64,000 nucleotides of DNA, taken from contig NC_061770.1 of assembly GCF_022458985.1 (NCBI RefSeq), forward strand, positions 6,295,506 through 6,359,505, read 5' to 3'. This document shows, one piece after another, positions 33,511 through 46,700 of this stretch; position 1 is the first letter of the stretch, and each line of letters opens with the position of its first letter. A model generated the notes under the pieces. It saw only the letters and a list, made by a program, of their open reading frames with translations, made no database searches and was not told the DNA's origin. This DNA comes from Mugil cephalus (Eukaryota > Chordata > Actinopteri > Mugiliformes > Mugilidae). The position numbers were made by a program, and so were the translations under genes.

Positions 33511-33740
33511 CAAGAGACTCTGCGCTGTAGGAGCTCTGCTCTGACTCTCCTGCTGAAAGCTCACCGAGGTCTGGACGGATTACTTTGTCTGGGACTTCAC
33601 AAATACCTGTTGTCAGGTCGGAGATTACGTCCACGGAGACAGCCGAGGGGAGGGGCGGCCAGTCTCACAGGTGCTCATTGAGACTTAAGACTCAGGTCAG
33701 GCTGCAGCAGCAGCAGCAGCAACAGCTGCTGTTGCTTTGG
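33511..33740 (-). other. camk1g: camk1g non-coding first exon
   Basis: It ends at a strong donor, CTCTTG|gtaagcccc (exon base 33511). Its 5' limit near 33740 is inferred from the TATA box about 30 bases upstream. Near its start it carries a CAG/CTG tract (33704-33732), read as CTG on the transcript. It also holds a 17-codon upstream ORF (33678 to 33625, MSTCETGRPSPRLSPWT) that ends before the donor. Human CAMK1G also begins with a non-coding exon, as I recall. Confidence 0.6.
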
Positions 33741-33768
33741 ACGACGCATCATTCGTCTTTCCACGCAG

Positions 33769-33776
33769 TTTAAATA
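33769..33776 (-). promoter_or_regulatory. TATA box of camk1g
   Basis: Minus-strand TATTTAAA about 30 bases upstream of the inferred leader exon, followed by GC-rich and CTG-rich sequence. It is the best core-promoter candidate for camk1g. Confidence 0.5.
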
Positions 33777-33844
33777 GGGTTGGCTCGAGTAAATTTGATA
33801 ATTTAATCATTTCAAAACATGGATTTCACTTTGTAAGAAAATAC

Positions 33845-34520
33845 ACTTCACAAAGAGTTTCACAGGCTAAGACAGACTTTAATGATCCACAAGGGGGATT
33901 TATTGTTCATAGTGGCTTAATTATTACAAAAAAAATGAGCTGCTGTACAGCTGGATAGAATATGGAATAAAAGAAGTTCTGTTGGCAGCGGAGCTGAATC
34001 ATTCTGCTGGAGAATGAGCTCCTCTGACCCTCTAGTGTTTGGTGTAGTGGATGAGATGGACTGTCCACAATGGAGAGGTGTTTATCCAGTGTCATCCTGT
34101 CCCTCACTGAGACAAACGTGTCCAACTCCCTACCAAACACATGTCCAGCCTTTCGGATCAATTTGTTGATCCTACTGATCTTTTTTAATGGTAGTACTTC
34201 CCCAATAAACCACAGCAAAGAACAGGACGCTCACAACAACACACTGATAGAAAGACTCTAGTAACTCACTGCACACATTGAAAGACCTGAGCTGCCTGAG
34301 AAAGTGGAGTTGTCTCAGGCAATGGGCTCCACTGGTGTCCTCTTTCTCCCTAAGTCAATGGCCAGCTCCTTGGTCGTGTCCACATTCAGGAGTAGGTGGT
34401 TTGCTGGGGGCCACTCTCTGATCACTGTCCTATACTCCATCTCCTGTCCATCTCTGATAGGCCCTGCCACCGCAGAAGTAATCAGGGAACTTCAGCAAGT
34501 GGCAGGACCCAGAGCTGTAT
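33845..34520 (-). mobile_element. 3' fragment of a Rex1/CR1-type LINE
   Basis: Read on the minus strand it shows the end of a reverse transcriptase: NHLLLNVDTTKELAIDLGRK, then RINKLIRKAGHVFGRELDTF, LDKHLSIVDSPSHPLHQTL and SSFSSRMIQLRC. These blocks end the ORF2 protein in fish Rex1/CR1-like LINEs. The element finishes in the tail GACTTTAATGATCCACAAGG (reversed). It is heavily 5'-truncated and has several frame breaks, so it is dead. It lies just upstream of the camk1g promoter. Confidence 0.75.
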
Positions 34521-35599
34521 TGGAAATCAGAAGTATAAAGAGTGAACAAAACAAACAAAAAAAAAAAAATGGAGACAGTTCCCTTAGGTGTCCCCACATT
34601 GTTGTTCAGTCATCCAGGTCGACGTACACCAAAAAAGTCAAGGTGAAGCCAAGGCAACACGACAACAAGACATTTGACCTCTTATCCAAATCACTTTTTT
34701 TCAGACCTGTTGGTTGCCCTTGTTTCACCTTGTGTTTTACATTTTCACATTAACATGATCCGTGCCAAAAAATAAAAAATCTATCAATTATGCAATTTTA
34801 AACAGAGATTTTTTTTTTTACACTGGCTGTGGTGAATATTTTATGGATTTATGTTACTAGGTGGCTATAATTATTGTGCTCTGATAATAATGCACTCATA
34901 GATGCTTGCAATGCATTAATATTGTAAGCAGATCTTTTCTACTTCATAATAAGAAGACAACTAAGAAAAAAAGTGGTTGTCATGTTGAACAAAAAAACTT
35001 TCAAACCAAAATAAGTTATGATAAAAAGTAATGATAAAAAAAATTATTCAGCAAAAAGCAGGTCAGATTTTTGGCAGCTTGTTTTAACGCTACTCTCACA
35101 GGCTTTTAACTCCATCGCAACAATAGGCTGCTTAGAATGTTGCATTGTACACCGTGGTCTTCAGAGGCTGCCTTTAACAGGCTTATACATTAATCTGCAT
35201 CAGGCCATGTGATCTGGCAGGCCAGCAGCCAGACAGTATGCAGTGACACAATAAACCTCAGGTATCTCACACCGAACGGCCTAACTTGGCCACAGCCATG
35301 CAGGGGCGAACTGATTGGAAATAAACATGTGACGTTATTATTTTATCGACCGTCAGTGGCTGCTGTGTTGTTTCCCTGATTCAACTACTTGAGTTTTAAG
35401 CCTGGTCTGCAATCAGAGACAGAATATCAGAAGCTGGAAACGCTCATCATGTTGTCATGGATACTGGTTCAAGGGGTTGTCATGGTCATGTGATATTTCA
35501 GGCCATATATATATACTGTATATAGAGCATCTTGTGACAATTCAGTGTTTTGCTGGGAAACTTTTAGACCTATGGTATTCATGTGGATTTTACTACATG

Positions 35600-35884
35600 T
35601 AGCACCAACCTAGACCAGACCAGGCACCCCCACCCTATAGCAATGACTTGATGGCAGCAGTCTGACAAAGACACACACACAAAAACAGTAGGAACAACTA
35701 AAAAACAAAACTAAACATGCACGGCACAAGGTGTTGACCTGGCCTACTAACAATCCTGTTTCCAGACACCACAGGACGCCCTCACAAGACCCATGTCCAT
35801 TCTCTGATGAGTCACAACAGTTTTGGAGGCACAAGGGAGACCTTCACAATATTAGGAAGGTGGTCATAATGTTATGGTTGATAG
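35600..35884. repeat. High-copy fish repeat, family unassigned
   Basis: It contains phrases that recur in teleost genomes: ACCAACCTAGACCAGACCAG, CACAAGACCCATGTCCATTC, and CACAATATTAGGAAGGTGGT followed by CATAATGTTATGG. This looks like one end of an interspersed element. I cannot place the family or find a matching other end. Confidence 0.45.
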
Positions 35885-35975
35885 TTGTACCTGCTCATGG
35901 AGTCAAATTATCCTAAAAAGCTTAATTACAAGGTGGACAGTTTTGCAGTTTTTACCCCTGGGTGATTTCCTCAAC

Positions 35976-36291
35976 TTAATCAAACAGTTTACAGGATTTA
36001 TAGAAACACCTTGAATATTTCAGTCCTGCTTGATTTGATTTCACCTCACTGTAAGTCACAGAATTAAGATGTGGCAAAGCAAACTGTTGATGTTTTAACA
36101 GATAAATCAGACCACAACTAGCCTTCTTCCATCTTTCTGTCAGGAGCCATGATGTGATCCTGTGCTGCACGTGTCTGTGAACAGCAGACATGAGTTGTTC
36201 ATCTGGTTGAGGAGTTGGAGGCGAGCGGCCCGTCGCCTGCAGCTCTTCCTCTAACGGCTGACACACTGTGGCCGTTACTTCTTCCTTCGTT
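35976..36291 (-). other. Unassigned open frame (possible exon or chance ORF)
   Basis: A minus-strand frame reading VTKEEVTATVCQPLEEELQA, then TGRSPPTPQPDEQL and AVHRHVQHRITSWLLTERWK, is open for about 100 codons with protein-like composition in its first 55 residues. The second half is richer in unlikely residues. I do not recognise a family. No clear upstream acceptor or partner exon was found, so it is more likely chance or a decayed exon. Confidence 0.2.
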
Positions 36292-39200
36292 ACTCATTGC
36301 AACATTTCAAACTGCTCCGCTGACGAATCAGTTGCAAAACACAGTGCCTCAGTTTGCGTCATAATAAAAATCTCTGAACCCCTCAGCTAACCTCTGATGA
36401 CTTTTTAGCGTTCTGAATTTCTGGTGTAGTCTCCATAGACACAGAGTTTATAATGATGACAATAACACTTTTATCATTGAGCCACTGTGTCAGTCTCCAT
36501 TGTGGTACCTCATCTGGCAATACACAGTCGCTTTACGGGCATTTGTTTAAAGAAAATCTCTAGATTATTTTTCAATCGGCACTTAAAAAAAAAAAGTAGC
36601 AGCAAGTAAACCATGTTTCAACTAAAAATGTTAATCCTAAAACTGAAATGGTCAATATAGATGGTTTTATGAATACTGTATGATAATGTGAAATAATATA
36701 AAAATCTATTCCGTCACTGCAAATGAATAAAAACTACAAAAAAACAAAAAAAACAGACAGTATTATCTTCCAATTCTTAGAAATATATATGTTCTGGAGC
36801 ACGTTAATGAACAACAAGACAAGACAAACAAGATTTTGATATATTGCAATTTCTCACGCTGAGAAACAATCTGTGTTACAGATACTATACGATGAACGGT
36901 CAGACAATACTTGATACCCTTTGAGGACAACCCAGCCTGCTGTCAGATTATTTTAAACACACTTTTATGAACTACTCTTGATGATCTCTGAATGAATGTC
37001 TCTAATCCAATCAAGTACTGTTACCATGACAACGTGGAGGCAGACCCATTATTAGCTGGGTTGACCCTGAGTGTTAAAGTAGTGGGTCTTCTTGCTCTTT
37101 TTTTCCCCCAAACTGTACTACTACTGCTACTACTGCTACATTAGATTGCAGACCACTAATATTTTGTATGCACAGTTAAATTATTTTATAAAGTTTTATA
37201 AGGTGAAGAAAAAAATGCTGGAGCTCTGAGAATTCCCCAACCCCAAGTCATTTCAATGCAAATACTTTCATTTAATCACAAAAGATGCAGATTTGGAAAA
37301 AAAAGTCTATAGCTGCTCAGCACTATTTAACAAAGAGGAAAGTAACCAACCAGAATAGTAAAATGACGCCCTAATAATTCTGCAACATGGTGAAAACGGG
37401 AATCGTGCATACGTCTATGAATGCTTTTACTTTTGAAACTTTTCCAACAGCTGAATAAAGACTTTCGCTTGCAAATTAGTATTTTTAAATTGTGGTATTG
37501 CGGTATTTGAAATCTTCCTTTTCTGCAGTATCATGCAGTTTGACAAAGGAAGTGACATGAGGAGCGACTCGTGCTACCTTACATCATAAACGAGATTGAG
37601 CTCTTTAAGCCCTGCTGCCGGGATTATCTGAGACTCAGCTTCTGTTGTGTCATTACAGTGTTGTAAAACAAAGCTGTCCATTCTCCTGCGGGGACAGTAA
37701 AACAGTTAGCACCGCCTTAGGTGCTCGGGATCTGTTGCAGCTAAATTGTAAGTCAATGGGATTACACTTAAAGGATCTAGGAAATGTTCAGTGTTTTGTA
37801 TAACCTTGGTTGTTGCCGAAAAGTGTTGGAGTCATGGAGAAAGAATCACACAAAACGTTCATACACATCTCATTTTCAGAGCTTCAAAACGACTCCAAAC
37901 AGTAAGTATATCTGCTAAACAAATGGGAGTTATTTTGGTTCGTATAGTTACGTAACATAATTTAATTGGTGCTGAATGTGTTTATCGCTCACATAACCAG
38001 AGATTAAATCCAAGCTTCCCATGAAGCTGCTGATCCACGAGTGACATCCGAACAGTCAAAATTATGGAACGCAGCTATTAATTGTTTTATGTAACTGGCC
38101 GCCCAAAAAAATCTTCTTCTCACTGTCGGTTACAAAGCGTTACACAATGCAGGGTATTAATAAATACGTGGGCGGTCTCGTAACTATCGACTGCAATGAT
38201 TCACCTTTGTGCTTCATTTCAGAACATGCAGAAATAGGTCATAAGCTCCGATTAATATTTGCTGTTTGTTAATGTGTAAAAATGAAACCATTTCGTTTTT
38301 ATTTTCCTTTAGGCTGCTGGCTAATGGTGCCCACATGTCTGATGTTTTAAGGATTTCTACTTCCCTCATGAATGTGACTTACTGGTTGTTTAGAAGAATG
38401 GATGTGGAGGATTTCTTTACTACAACTGTACTAATAATGTAAATTAAATGAAATCAATGCACTCCTCAGTGTTTTTTTTTTTTTCAAATTCACAGGGTCA
38501 AGGTGGTGGTGGGATTAGTGAACACTTTAATTGAGCCTATATTTAATACTAGATTATTATCACTATCATGTCAGAGGCAAATATTTCACTTTCTTTTTAC
38601 TGCAAATTAAGATTTTGGAAACGTAATCATCACAATAGATGTTTTTTTTTTGTTTGTTTGTTTTGTTTTTATTATTAACCTAAATGTCGTAACTTATGTA
38701 TACCATGTTCACACTAGGCTTGGGTGATCCAATCACAAGTGACTTAAGTAGTTCCTCCTTAATAGGCTGCAACATTAATATGCATCAGTAATAAAGATCA
38801 AACATCATGTCAGAGCTAAAATAAGGACGACTGGACTTCACCACACATCCAAGTGGCCTTTTGAGTTCTGGTGGGGAGTTTAGGTTTTAATTAAGAACAT
38901 CAGTCAGTGGTGCACACTAGAAAACCTCATGACATCATGGTTTGTTAACCACACAACACTCACTAGCAAGCAGAGGATGTAGAGGTGGAACCCTTATTGC
39001 ACAGTTAAAGACTCTCTAATGAACCAGTAATAACTGGAAACTCTCAATACAGAGAAGAACGATGCATGGTTTGAAAAACGGGTAATGGAAAACTCTCTCT
39101 ATACAGGGGAGATGGACCGAGGCATCACTTATAAGTTGCTCACAACATATCCCAATGAGTCCAGTAACCCTTCAGCTTTGTGTAGATGTACCATGAAATG

Positions 39201-39675
39201 TATGACTGAGAATGTTCACATCAAATATCACGAGGAAGGAGCATATGTAACGGTGACTTAGCTCTCACACACAGATGACAGAGAGCTACATTTAATGTGC
39301 TGTCTTCTGTGAGCTGGAGCTCAGATCCGGAGAGAGAAGCACAAACCCTGCAGTTACTGTATGAACTGATCATATATGATAAAAAACAACACCCTCACAC
39401 ACCAAGGTGATTCCATACTGTTCTGATACTTCAGTTTTTTTACTTAAGTGAATTTATCAGTGCAGAACTTTAACTTGAAATGGAATATTTTTGAAGTGGC
39501 CAAGTGTGCACCCTAGAGGTTAGAAGTTAGAATAGCAGAAGAGGAAGACAAAAAAAAACTATTTTTTAAATAAGTGCAGCTGATAACAAAGGGTTGTGGC
39601 AACATAAAACAAATTAGAGCACCAGGCACGCATCAGTTATGACCTCAACACACGACCACATCAAAGTGCATGATC

Positions 39676-40796
39676 TTTATTTGATGTACTGTGAAGAGCT
39701 GCCCAGGTGGCATTAAAAATGGCAGCAGGACAATAAATAATATAAGGCTCCTTTTCATTAACAACAGACTGGTCTTTGTCTTGATTTAAGCTATTCAGGC
39801 AGCACATGAATGGGAACACCTGCAAACAATAAATGACGGCATTTATAAACAGATGAACCGGTCCGTTTAAGTCTGTTTTTCGCTCACCCCAAAACCCCCA
39901 TGTTCACATGATACAGCAACATTTAAAGGAGCAGCCGACAGTTGAAGGCCATCAGTGAAAGCTGTTAACTGTGAGGACTGAACGAGCAACTCCTGAGATG
40001 AACGTGCGATCAGGAAAGGACATGGCAAATATCAGGAAGTGCTACAAAATTCATTAACATTCATAAATGAAAAGTGAATAAAAAAAAAAAAAGAAACAGA
40101 ATTGAAATTTTTATATATACTAATATTTTATATTCCACTTGGCTTCTTTAACCCCCCATCATATTTATGTTCTGTATAGAAATACTAAATATAGATATGT
40201 ATATAATGTGTGGACAGAAGCACTTATCCATCATGACACAAGTAAAATCAACATTAACATCTAACTATTTCCAAAAACACTGTGTTTTTGATCTAAATCT
40301 ACCTCTAAGGCTCCAAAGACAGCCACTGCAGGTTTCCCACCGCTGTAATTTAATGTTGTTTAGTTCTGGCTTGGCATTCACGTCACGTTTCTGACACTAA
40401 ACCAGGTCAAGTCCCAGGCTGAGTAATGATTATCTGCAGCGTTGTGGTTGTTCGTAGAGCGCAGCAAACACTGAGGGTCCTTTCTGATAAGCAGTCTGTT
40501 GATGTGATCCCACTATCGTCTGGCTATCAGGCTGGGCTTTGCTGCAGAGTAGTTGGACGCATCAAGTCAGAGTCTCAGATCTCCAAGCCTATGTCTCCCT
40601 CTAGGGGGGCAGGCTGCAACTGGTATTCATTCAGCCCGCCGCCCATAAACTTCAACTTAATCTTTACCATTGAGGGGCTGCTTGTGGCGGGTTACCTTCC
40701 ACAACGACGCCCATCATCTTTGGCTTTGCAAATTTAAGTCTGAAAGCAGGAAGTCGCACACACAGGTCGATTGCGAGTACGTGTGTGCGTGAAAGC
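39676..40796 (-). other. mical1: mical1 3' untranslated region
   Basis: About 1.1 kb follows the mical1 stop codon with no coding sequence. A minus-strand AATAAA (TTTATT at 39676-39681) is the most likely end signal. An A-run near 40080 and AT-rich sequence are included. Confidence 0.45.
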
Positions 40797-43700
40797 CTAA
40801 GCCCAGTGAACCTGAGATCCCGTCTTTGAGTGGCGCTTGGCCTCTATGATGGACAAGACCTCTTGCTCCTCAGTTATCTCCTTTAGCCTCTTCTCTTCCA
40901 GAAATGATACCAGGGAGTTCCTCATGTCCACCACCTCGATCATCTGCTGGAGGAACCGGTCCTCCTCTACCTTCTGCTCTGGTGTCTTGTCTGCCAAACA
41001 AAAACATAAGACAACTTAAAATGTAGCTTCATACACCTCCTGTACTGAAAGCCTGAGTCAACTCGAGAACAAAACTGGTTCTTTAACACGCTAAGGAATG
41101 TAAATATGTTTCCAACATACATCTGTATTTGCATAAAGGACTTATGAAGGCGTGAAGATAAGTCCTAAAGTGACTAGTCAAACATGTTCTTACTCATCAG
41201 GAATTTGTTCCCTTCAGCAACAACAAAACCAATAAATGAGTCATCCAAAGCTCCGGAAAAAAGTCTGTTTTTAAACCGTTCTCATAACTGTTAAGCGATA
41301 CCTACACTGGAAGCACTAGAGGTCACTTTCCTTCTATGCTTACTGGTTACAAATGTAATTTATAGAGACACAGAGACGATATTATTTTGCTGGCCCTGGT
41401 ATAAACTTCATTCAAGGTAAAATAGGTTTACACAGGAACTGGAATGTGGACTTTAATCACTTTATAGAAGGATCGGCTCTTTGTAGACAGTCTGTAAAAT
41501 AATAACTCACTAAATAAGTAACTTTTAAGTGGCATACACACAGGAAGAGAATAGTGATGAAATGTAGGGAGCCTTAGCGATGTTAGGGGGAAAAAAGTAA
41601 AACATTGGTGAAGGAGAGTGACTGATACAGTTGACTCTCATACTGGTTCCTACCACCAGATTCACCACAGCCTATAGTGGGCTTGGAACTGGTGAACTCA
41701 GATGGAGCAGAGGCGTTGTTGACAGTGTTTTCGTTTACACTAGAAAATGATGAAATGTCTGTAAGAAAAGCTACTTAACAGCAATCCATAATTTATGTTC
41801 TCTAAGCCTGATCGGTGAACTACCAGAAAAGTGATTGAATTGTCATTCGTGGAGCGCAGAATAGGTCAGTCATCACACAAGCAACGACCAGAACCTGGAA
41901 CATCCGCAAGTGACAAACTGTCAAAGTGATGGACGAGGAGCGAATCAATTTATATGTTGATGGGCCTCGAGACAAACACTATAAATGGACCTGAAGAATG
42001 TCTGCTAGCATAGCAGCATTGATGCTACAGAAATCCATGTACGTACTTGTGTATCTAATAAAAACAAAACCATCGGGCCACGAATGTATACAAAATAAAG
42101 AAGTGCACTGTATGCATTAGGTGAAAGTGTAGTGTAGTAATGGTCTTGTGGTGGTGTTTGTTTATAATTGGGCTGCTCTGTTTAAACCCATTATGACCAG
42201 TGTCAGCAGTGAGTGTTTCCGTGTGCACACTCAAACACACACCTTTCAGCTCCATGTATTTCCTGAGCTCCATATCTAAGGCGCTCTGCCTGTCCTCGAG
42301 TTCCAGCTGTCGGGACCTGCAAGGAAAACAAACATCAGCCGAGTCATGTCAACATCCTGCTTTAGCTCGGGGTCATGATAAGAACACATGACAGACACGG
42401 TGAAGGCTGCTGCCATGGTGAGAGCAAACTACCAGCCCCAGTGTTTTGAGGTGGAAGCCTGCTGTTATGGAGCCTGTGGCTTCCATCACGTCACTCCCAA
42501 CCCGCACACAAAAACTGTGTTGTATTCCTGTTGGGACTATACAGGGTTCTACTGTGTGGCCACACTTACGCCACCATGAGGTCCGACTCCTCTGAAACCA
42601 ACGCATTCTTCTCATGGACCAGCTGGATCCACTGTTCAATCATGTCAGGAGAACTGCTGCTGCCTGCAAGTGAAAAATCAGAGAGGCTGAAAATACATCA
42701 AGATTCTTCAAGGCTATTATTTGAAATCAGCCGACTAGAATATTTAGTTGTTACAAAATTTAAAGGCTGGTGAAAATACTACATCATATGTTTATAATTA
42801 AAAGCAGAAGCAAGAGAACCCTGCTGCAAACTGCACGAGTCACATTTTTAATTGAGCATGAAACAACAACTTTAGATGGATACATAAAACTAAAAAAAAA
42901 CAAAGAACAATGAGTCTTAAGTACATGATACGTGAAAAGCGTGTAATGTGCTGCAGCATGTGATTCTTACCAGCTTCTCCCCGCAGAGTTCGCTCCAGCA
43001 CGATGCCTTTCTCCTCTAGGTCTTTGAAAGTCACCTCAATTTCGTCCAGCCTTCTCTGGATGGACTGTGAGCAAGAACAACAAAATAAAAAAACAAAAAC
43101 TAGAATCATTTTTATGAAATCAAACATAAATTTTGATGATTTTCTTTCAAGTCATATTCAAACATATGGGGTAAAGTATGACCACTTTTTTATTTTTAAT
43201 GTTAAATGTTAAGATGAAAAATGTATTTTATTCGGTTACAGCATTGATTCATCATCAGTTTTAAATCCTGCCACAGCAAATGGAGCAGATCAAGAGAGAG
43301 CAGAGATCACTTTAGATGGAGAGCTACAGGCAGAAGCTGCACACTAACAGCTGCTCAAGGTAATAAACTTTACTGTGCCCTACTGTTATATAAAAAAAAC
43401 TATTTGTGCCATGTGCAGCATGAAATCAGACTCGGTAGCTCTTGGCATGATGGAACTAGAATTACTCTACACCTCACTGTTGTCTGCCTACACCAGGCAG
43501 TCAAGTAGTAAATGACTTTGAATGAAGCATTTTCACAGAACACTGGGGCTTTCTGGATACAAAATGTCACTACTTCATCCTTTTGTCCATCCTTAGTTTG
43601 TCATGTTTGACCACCAGACTCTGATGTATTCATTACTGAAACCCATTTGTGCCAAATTTGAAGAAAATCAATCAATGCATTCCTGAGATATCACATTTAG

Positions 43701-46700
43701 AAGAACAGACATATCAACTACCCAAAAAGAAAGGCCAGATATTAATATATTTCTTCATTACAATAACATGCATTTAAGTTTGTAATTGCTGTTAATTTGC
43801 ATTCGTGACAAAGCATCTCTACAACAGAGGGTTTGCACAAACATCTTTGGTTACCATGGATCAACCAGGACTGAACTCTGACTGATTCAACTTTAATTTA
43901 AGATATCCTGACATCAGGACACTCTACACATCCAATTAGTTGACACTTAGTCAAGAGTGAAGTTTAGTGCTTCATTAGGTCAAGATGGAGAAAAAATATG
44001 GTTGAGTTTTGAGACACTGACCTGAGCTTGGCGCAGTCGCTGTAATTCGCTCATCTTGGCTCTCCGCTCCAGTGTCTTCATCCTCATCAGCTCCAGCTTC
44101 TCGACCTCCGCAGGGTCTGATGGCACTGTTGGGAACTGCAGGTAAAGTCCCATTAGTGCACTGTTGAGCTTTTTTATCACGTAAACTGAAAATATCATCA
44201 CCTCTTCTCTTCTCACCTTCTCATATAAGTCAATGTCGTCTTGTTCGAACATCTCATCGTCGTCATCGTCGTCGTCGTCATCTCCATCGACGCCCTCTTC
44301 TGAAGCACTGTGAGTGTGTCTGAACGTAGTTTCTGTGGTAAAAAAAAAAAAAATATCGTTACAAGAAAAGAATTGAAAACACAGCAAGACTTTTTCCCTG
44401 TAACCATTTTTTTCTAATTCATGATCAAAGAGGAGGTGAGCTTCCAACATACCAACTCTCCCTGGATGATTAATGAGGACGCTGAGCCGAGTGTCTTTGT
44501 TGATCCTCGGGGAGGAGAGATTCCACGGGGAGAATTTGGATCGCACTCTTGCCTGTCCACTTGGCGCCTCCTTCCTCCTGAAGCAGCGTCGGTTCCTCTT
44601 CTCCCGGAGGTGACTTGCGGTGCTCCCGCTCCAGTAGCCCTCCTCTTCTTGCCCGTCCAGGCCCTCTGGTTTAGTGGGACCTCCTGCGTTCGCCGAGGAC
44701 GATGAGCAGGAGGAGGATCCGCCGTGAGTCTCCGAGTCCGAGTCTGCGCTTAAGCTCTGAAGATTCATCAGCTGGTTCTTCTCCTCGTCGGTTAACTGCA
44801 GCTTGCGCAGTGACTGTTTGGGACGGGAGTCCGGGCCTGCTGTAGAGGGCTCTTTCGTTGGGGCAGGAGAAGATTTCTCTGGAGTGGAGGGATTTAAAAG
44901 GTGAACTGAGCGGGGCTTTGCTACCGGAGGCGATGGCACGGGGCTGGGTGAGGTATGTCGAGAGAGGCGCGGCTTTGGGACCGGATGTGTGGGAGAAACC
45001 TCCTCGGTCTCCTCGGGGGGTGCTGCTACCTCGGCTTTAGGTGGAGGGCATGTGGGAGTGTTTGGCAAATGTGGTTCTTGGGACTCTTCTTTGGATTCAT
45101 GTATCTGCTGGTCCTGTGTGCGAGTAGAAGGACCACTGTCCAAAGTGTGCGCATCGTCCTCATCCGATGGAGATGGTGTATAATCCTCACTGGAAAGTTC
45201 ATTCTCTTCACTCGTCCCCTCGTGGTTTCCTTTGCCATCCTAAAGAAGAAAGAAATGGGAATGATTTTGTGTGGAAGCGCACACACACTAAATGTTTTAA
45301 ATGTGAAATAAAAGGTCTCAAATCAGCCCGGATTTTGTAACAAGAGCATCATGACGACAGGATTCAACGTCATCATCAGTAAAAAATAGAATGGTTTACA
45401 TCCGTTCTGTTCAGTGACCCACCTTACAAGATGTTTCAGCTCTGTTTGCTAGCATCAGCTCTTCAGAGTGCAGCTCACAGTAAAACCTCCCTTTGGGAAC
45501 ATCACAGACAAAAACAATAAAAGCACACAAAAGTCAGAGACAAACAAACACTGATGTGCCGAAAAGGAAGCACCCCGCTGTTCCGGTTAATTATTTATCT
45601 CCTTTCTCTCCGCTCAGATGCATTTAAAACGGGGCTCGGCAGAAATGATTAATTATACAGATGAATAAATAAGTGGTGCTTCACTTACAGTAGAAAAAGC
45701 TTTTCAAGATGTTGAAACCATAAATACAAGAGCTTCATGCTCAATCATACAGCATCAAGTACCTCTATGGAGGACGGCCAGATTAGCAAACAAGGCGCTG
45801 CTCAAAAATAGCAGCTTTACACTGCACACAGAGAGGTAGAGTTAAGCCGATTATGGAAAACTGATAGGGCACATAGGCCCACTTGTTTACTGTAAACATT
45901 TTCTGGTCTCACTCACCTGTGCTCTGGTCGAAGGTGTATCCTCCATGCCTTAGTGTGATGCTGCACTGGTGGCAGGTGAAGCAGCTCCGATGGAAGAACT
46001 TTCCCTCGGCGCTGATGCGCTCCAGCACATACACCCTCTGGCCACAGAAGTAACACTCCTCGCTGTTCGTCATCAGCACAGTAGAGTCCGGTCCAGGCTC
46101 AGGACTCAGAGTGGGGACAGGACTGAGTTCAGGGGACACTGGAGAAACCAGCGTCTGAGGAAATGGTGAGACAGCAGGTTCAGGATTAACAAGGCAACAC
46201 TGGTTGAAACATTGTTGAATTGTGTTGAAAAAAAAAATGAGTGCAGAAAGCAAACTCACACTATCCTCATCTCCCATCCTGGTCTCTGTTTCTTTGGCTT
46301 GTTTCTCAGCCGCCAGCTTTTCCTGCAGAGAAAATAAGAAAAAAAAACATCACAGCACCTGACTTCGTTTTGATGTTGAACGGATAAACATGATGAAATC
46401 ATGTAATAAGTACAAACTCTGAAACCACTTCCTTTGAATTAACATCTAACATCCCGTCTTGACACAGAGGAAAACTGACAAAATGGACACGTGAGTCACC
46501 AACAGAACAATAACACAGCCTGAAGGCCCCTGACGTGAACGTGAACTCCAGCCAATAAGCCGGCGTGTATAAAAATATCTTTATCAAATGTTTCTGTGTG
46601 GTGTGTAAACAGTGAACTCAGGTCACAGTGGGAGTACCTTGCGTCTTTGCAGAGAGTTGTGCTTCAGCTTGTTCAGGAAAAAGACAGCTGACTGTGTCTG

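Larger units (their letters stand above)
34521..39660. other. Intergenic region between mical1 and camk1g
   Basis: About 5 kb with no recognised gene. It includes an interspersed repeat at about 35600-35884, an unassigned open frame near 36 kb, several A/T homopolymers (36580s, 38470s, 38640s) and otherwise unique AT-rich sequence. I checked both strands for exons with family matches and found none. Confidence 0.5.

Noticed and set aside
33704-33732. CAG tract read as a polyglutamine coding repeat
   Set aside because: No supported coding exon covers it; it falls in the inferred non-coding first exon of camk1g.
34304-34753. 149-codon plus-strand ORF near 34.5 kb
   Set aside because: It is antisense to LINE reverse-transcriptase remnants and has no family match.
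43980-45143. 387-codon uninterrupted minus-strand ORF taken as one protein
   Set aside because: It runs through two mical1 introns that happen to stay open; exon borders at 44453, 44332, 44217 and 44135 have good splice signals and phases, so only parts of it are coding.
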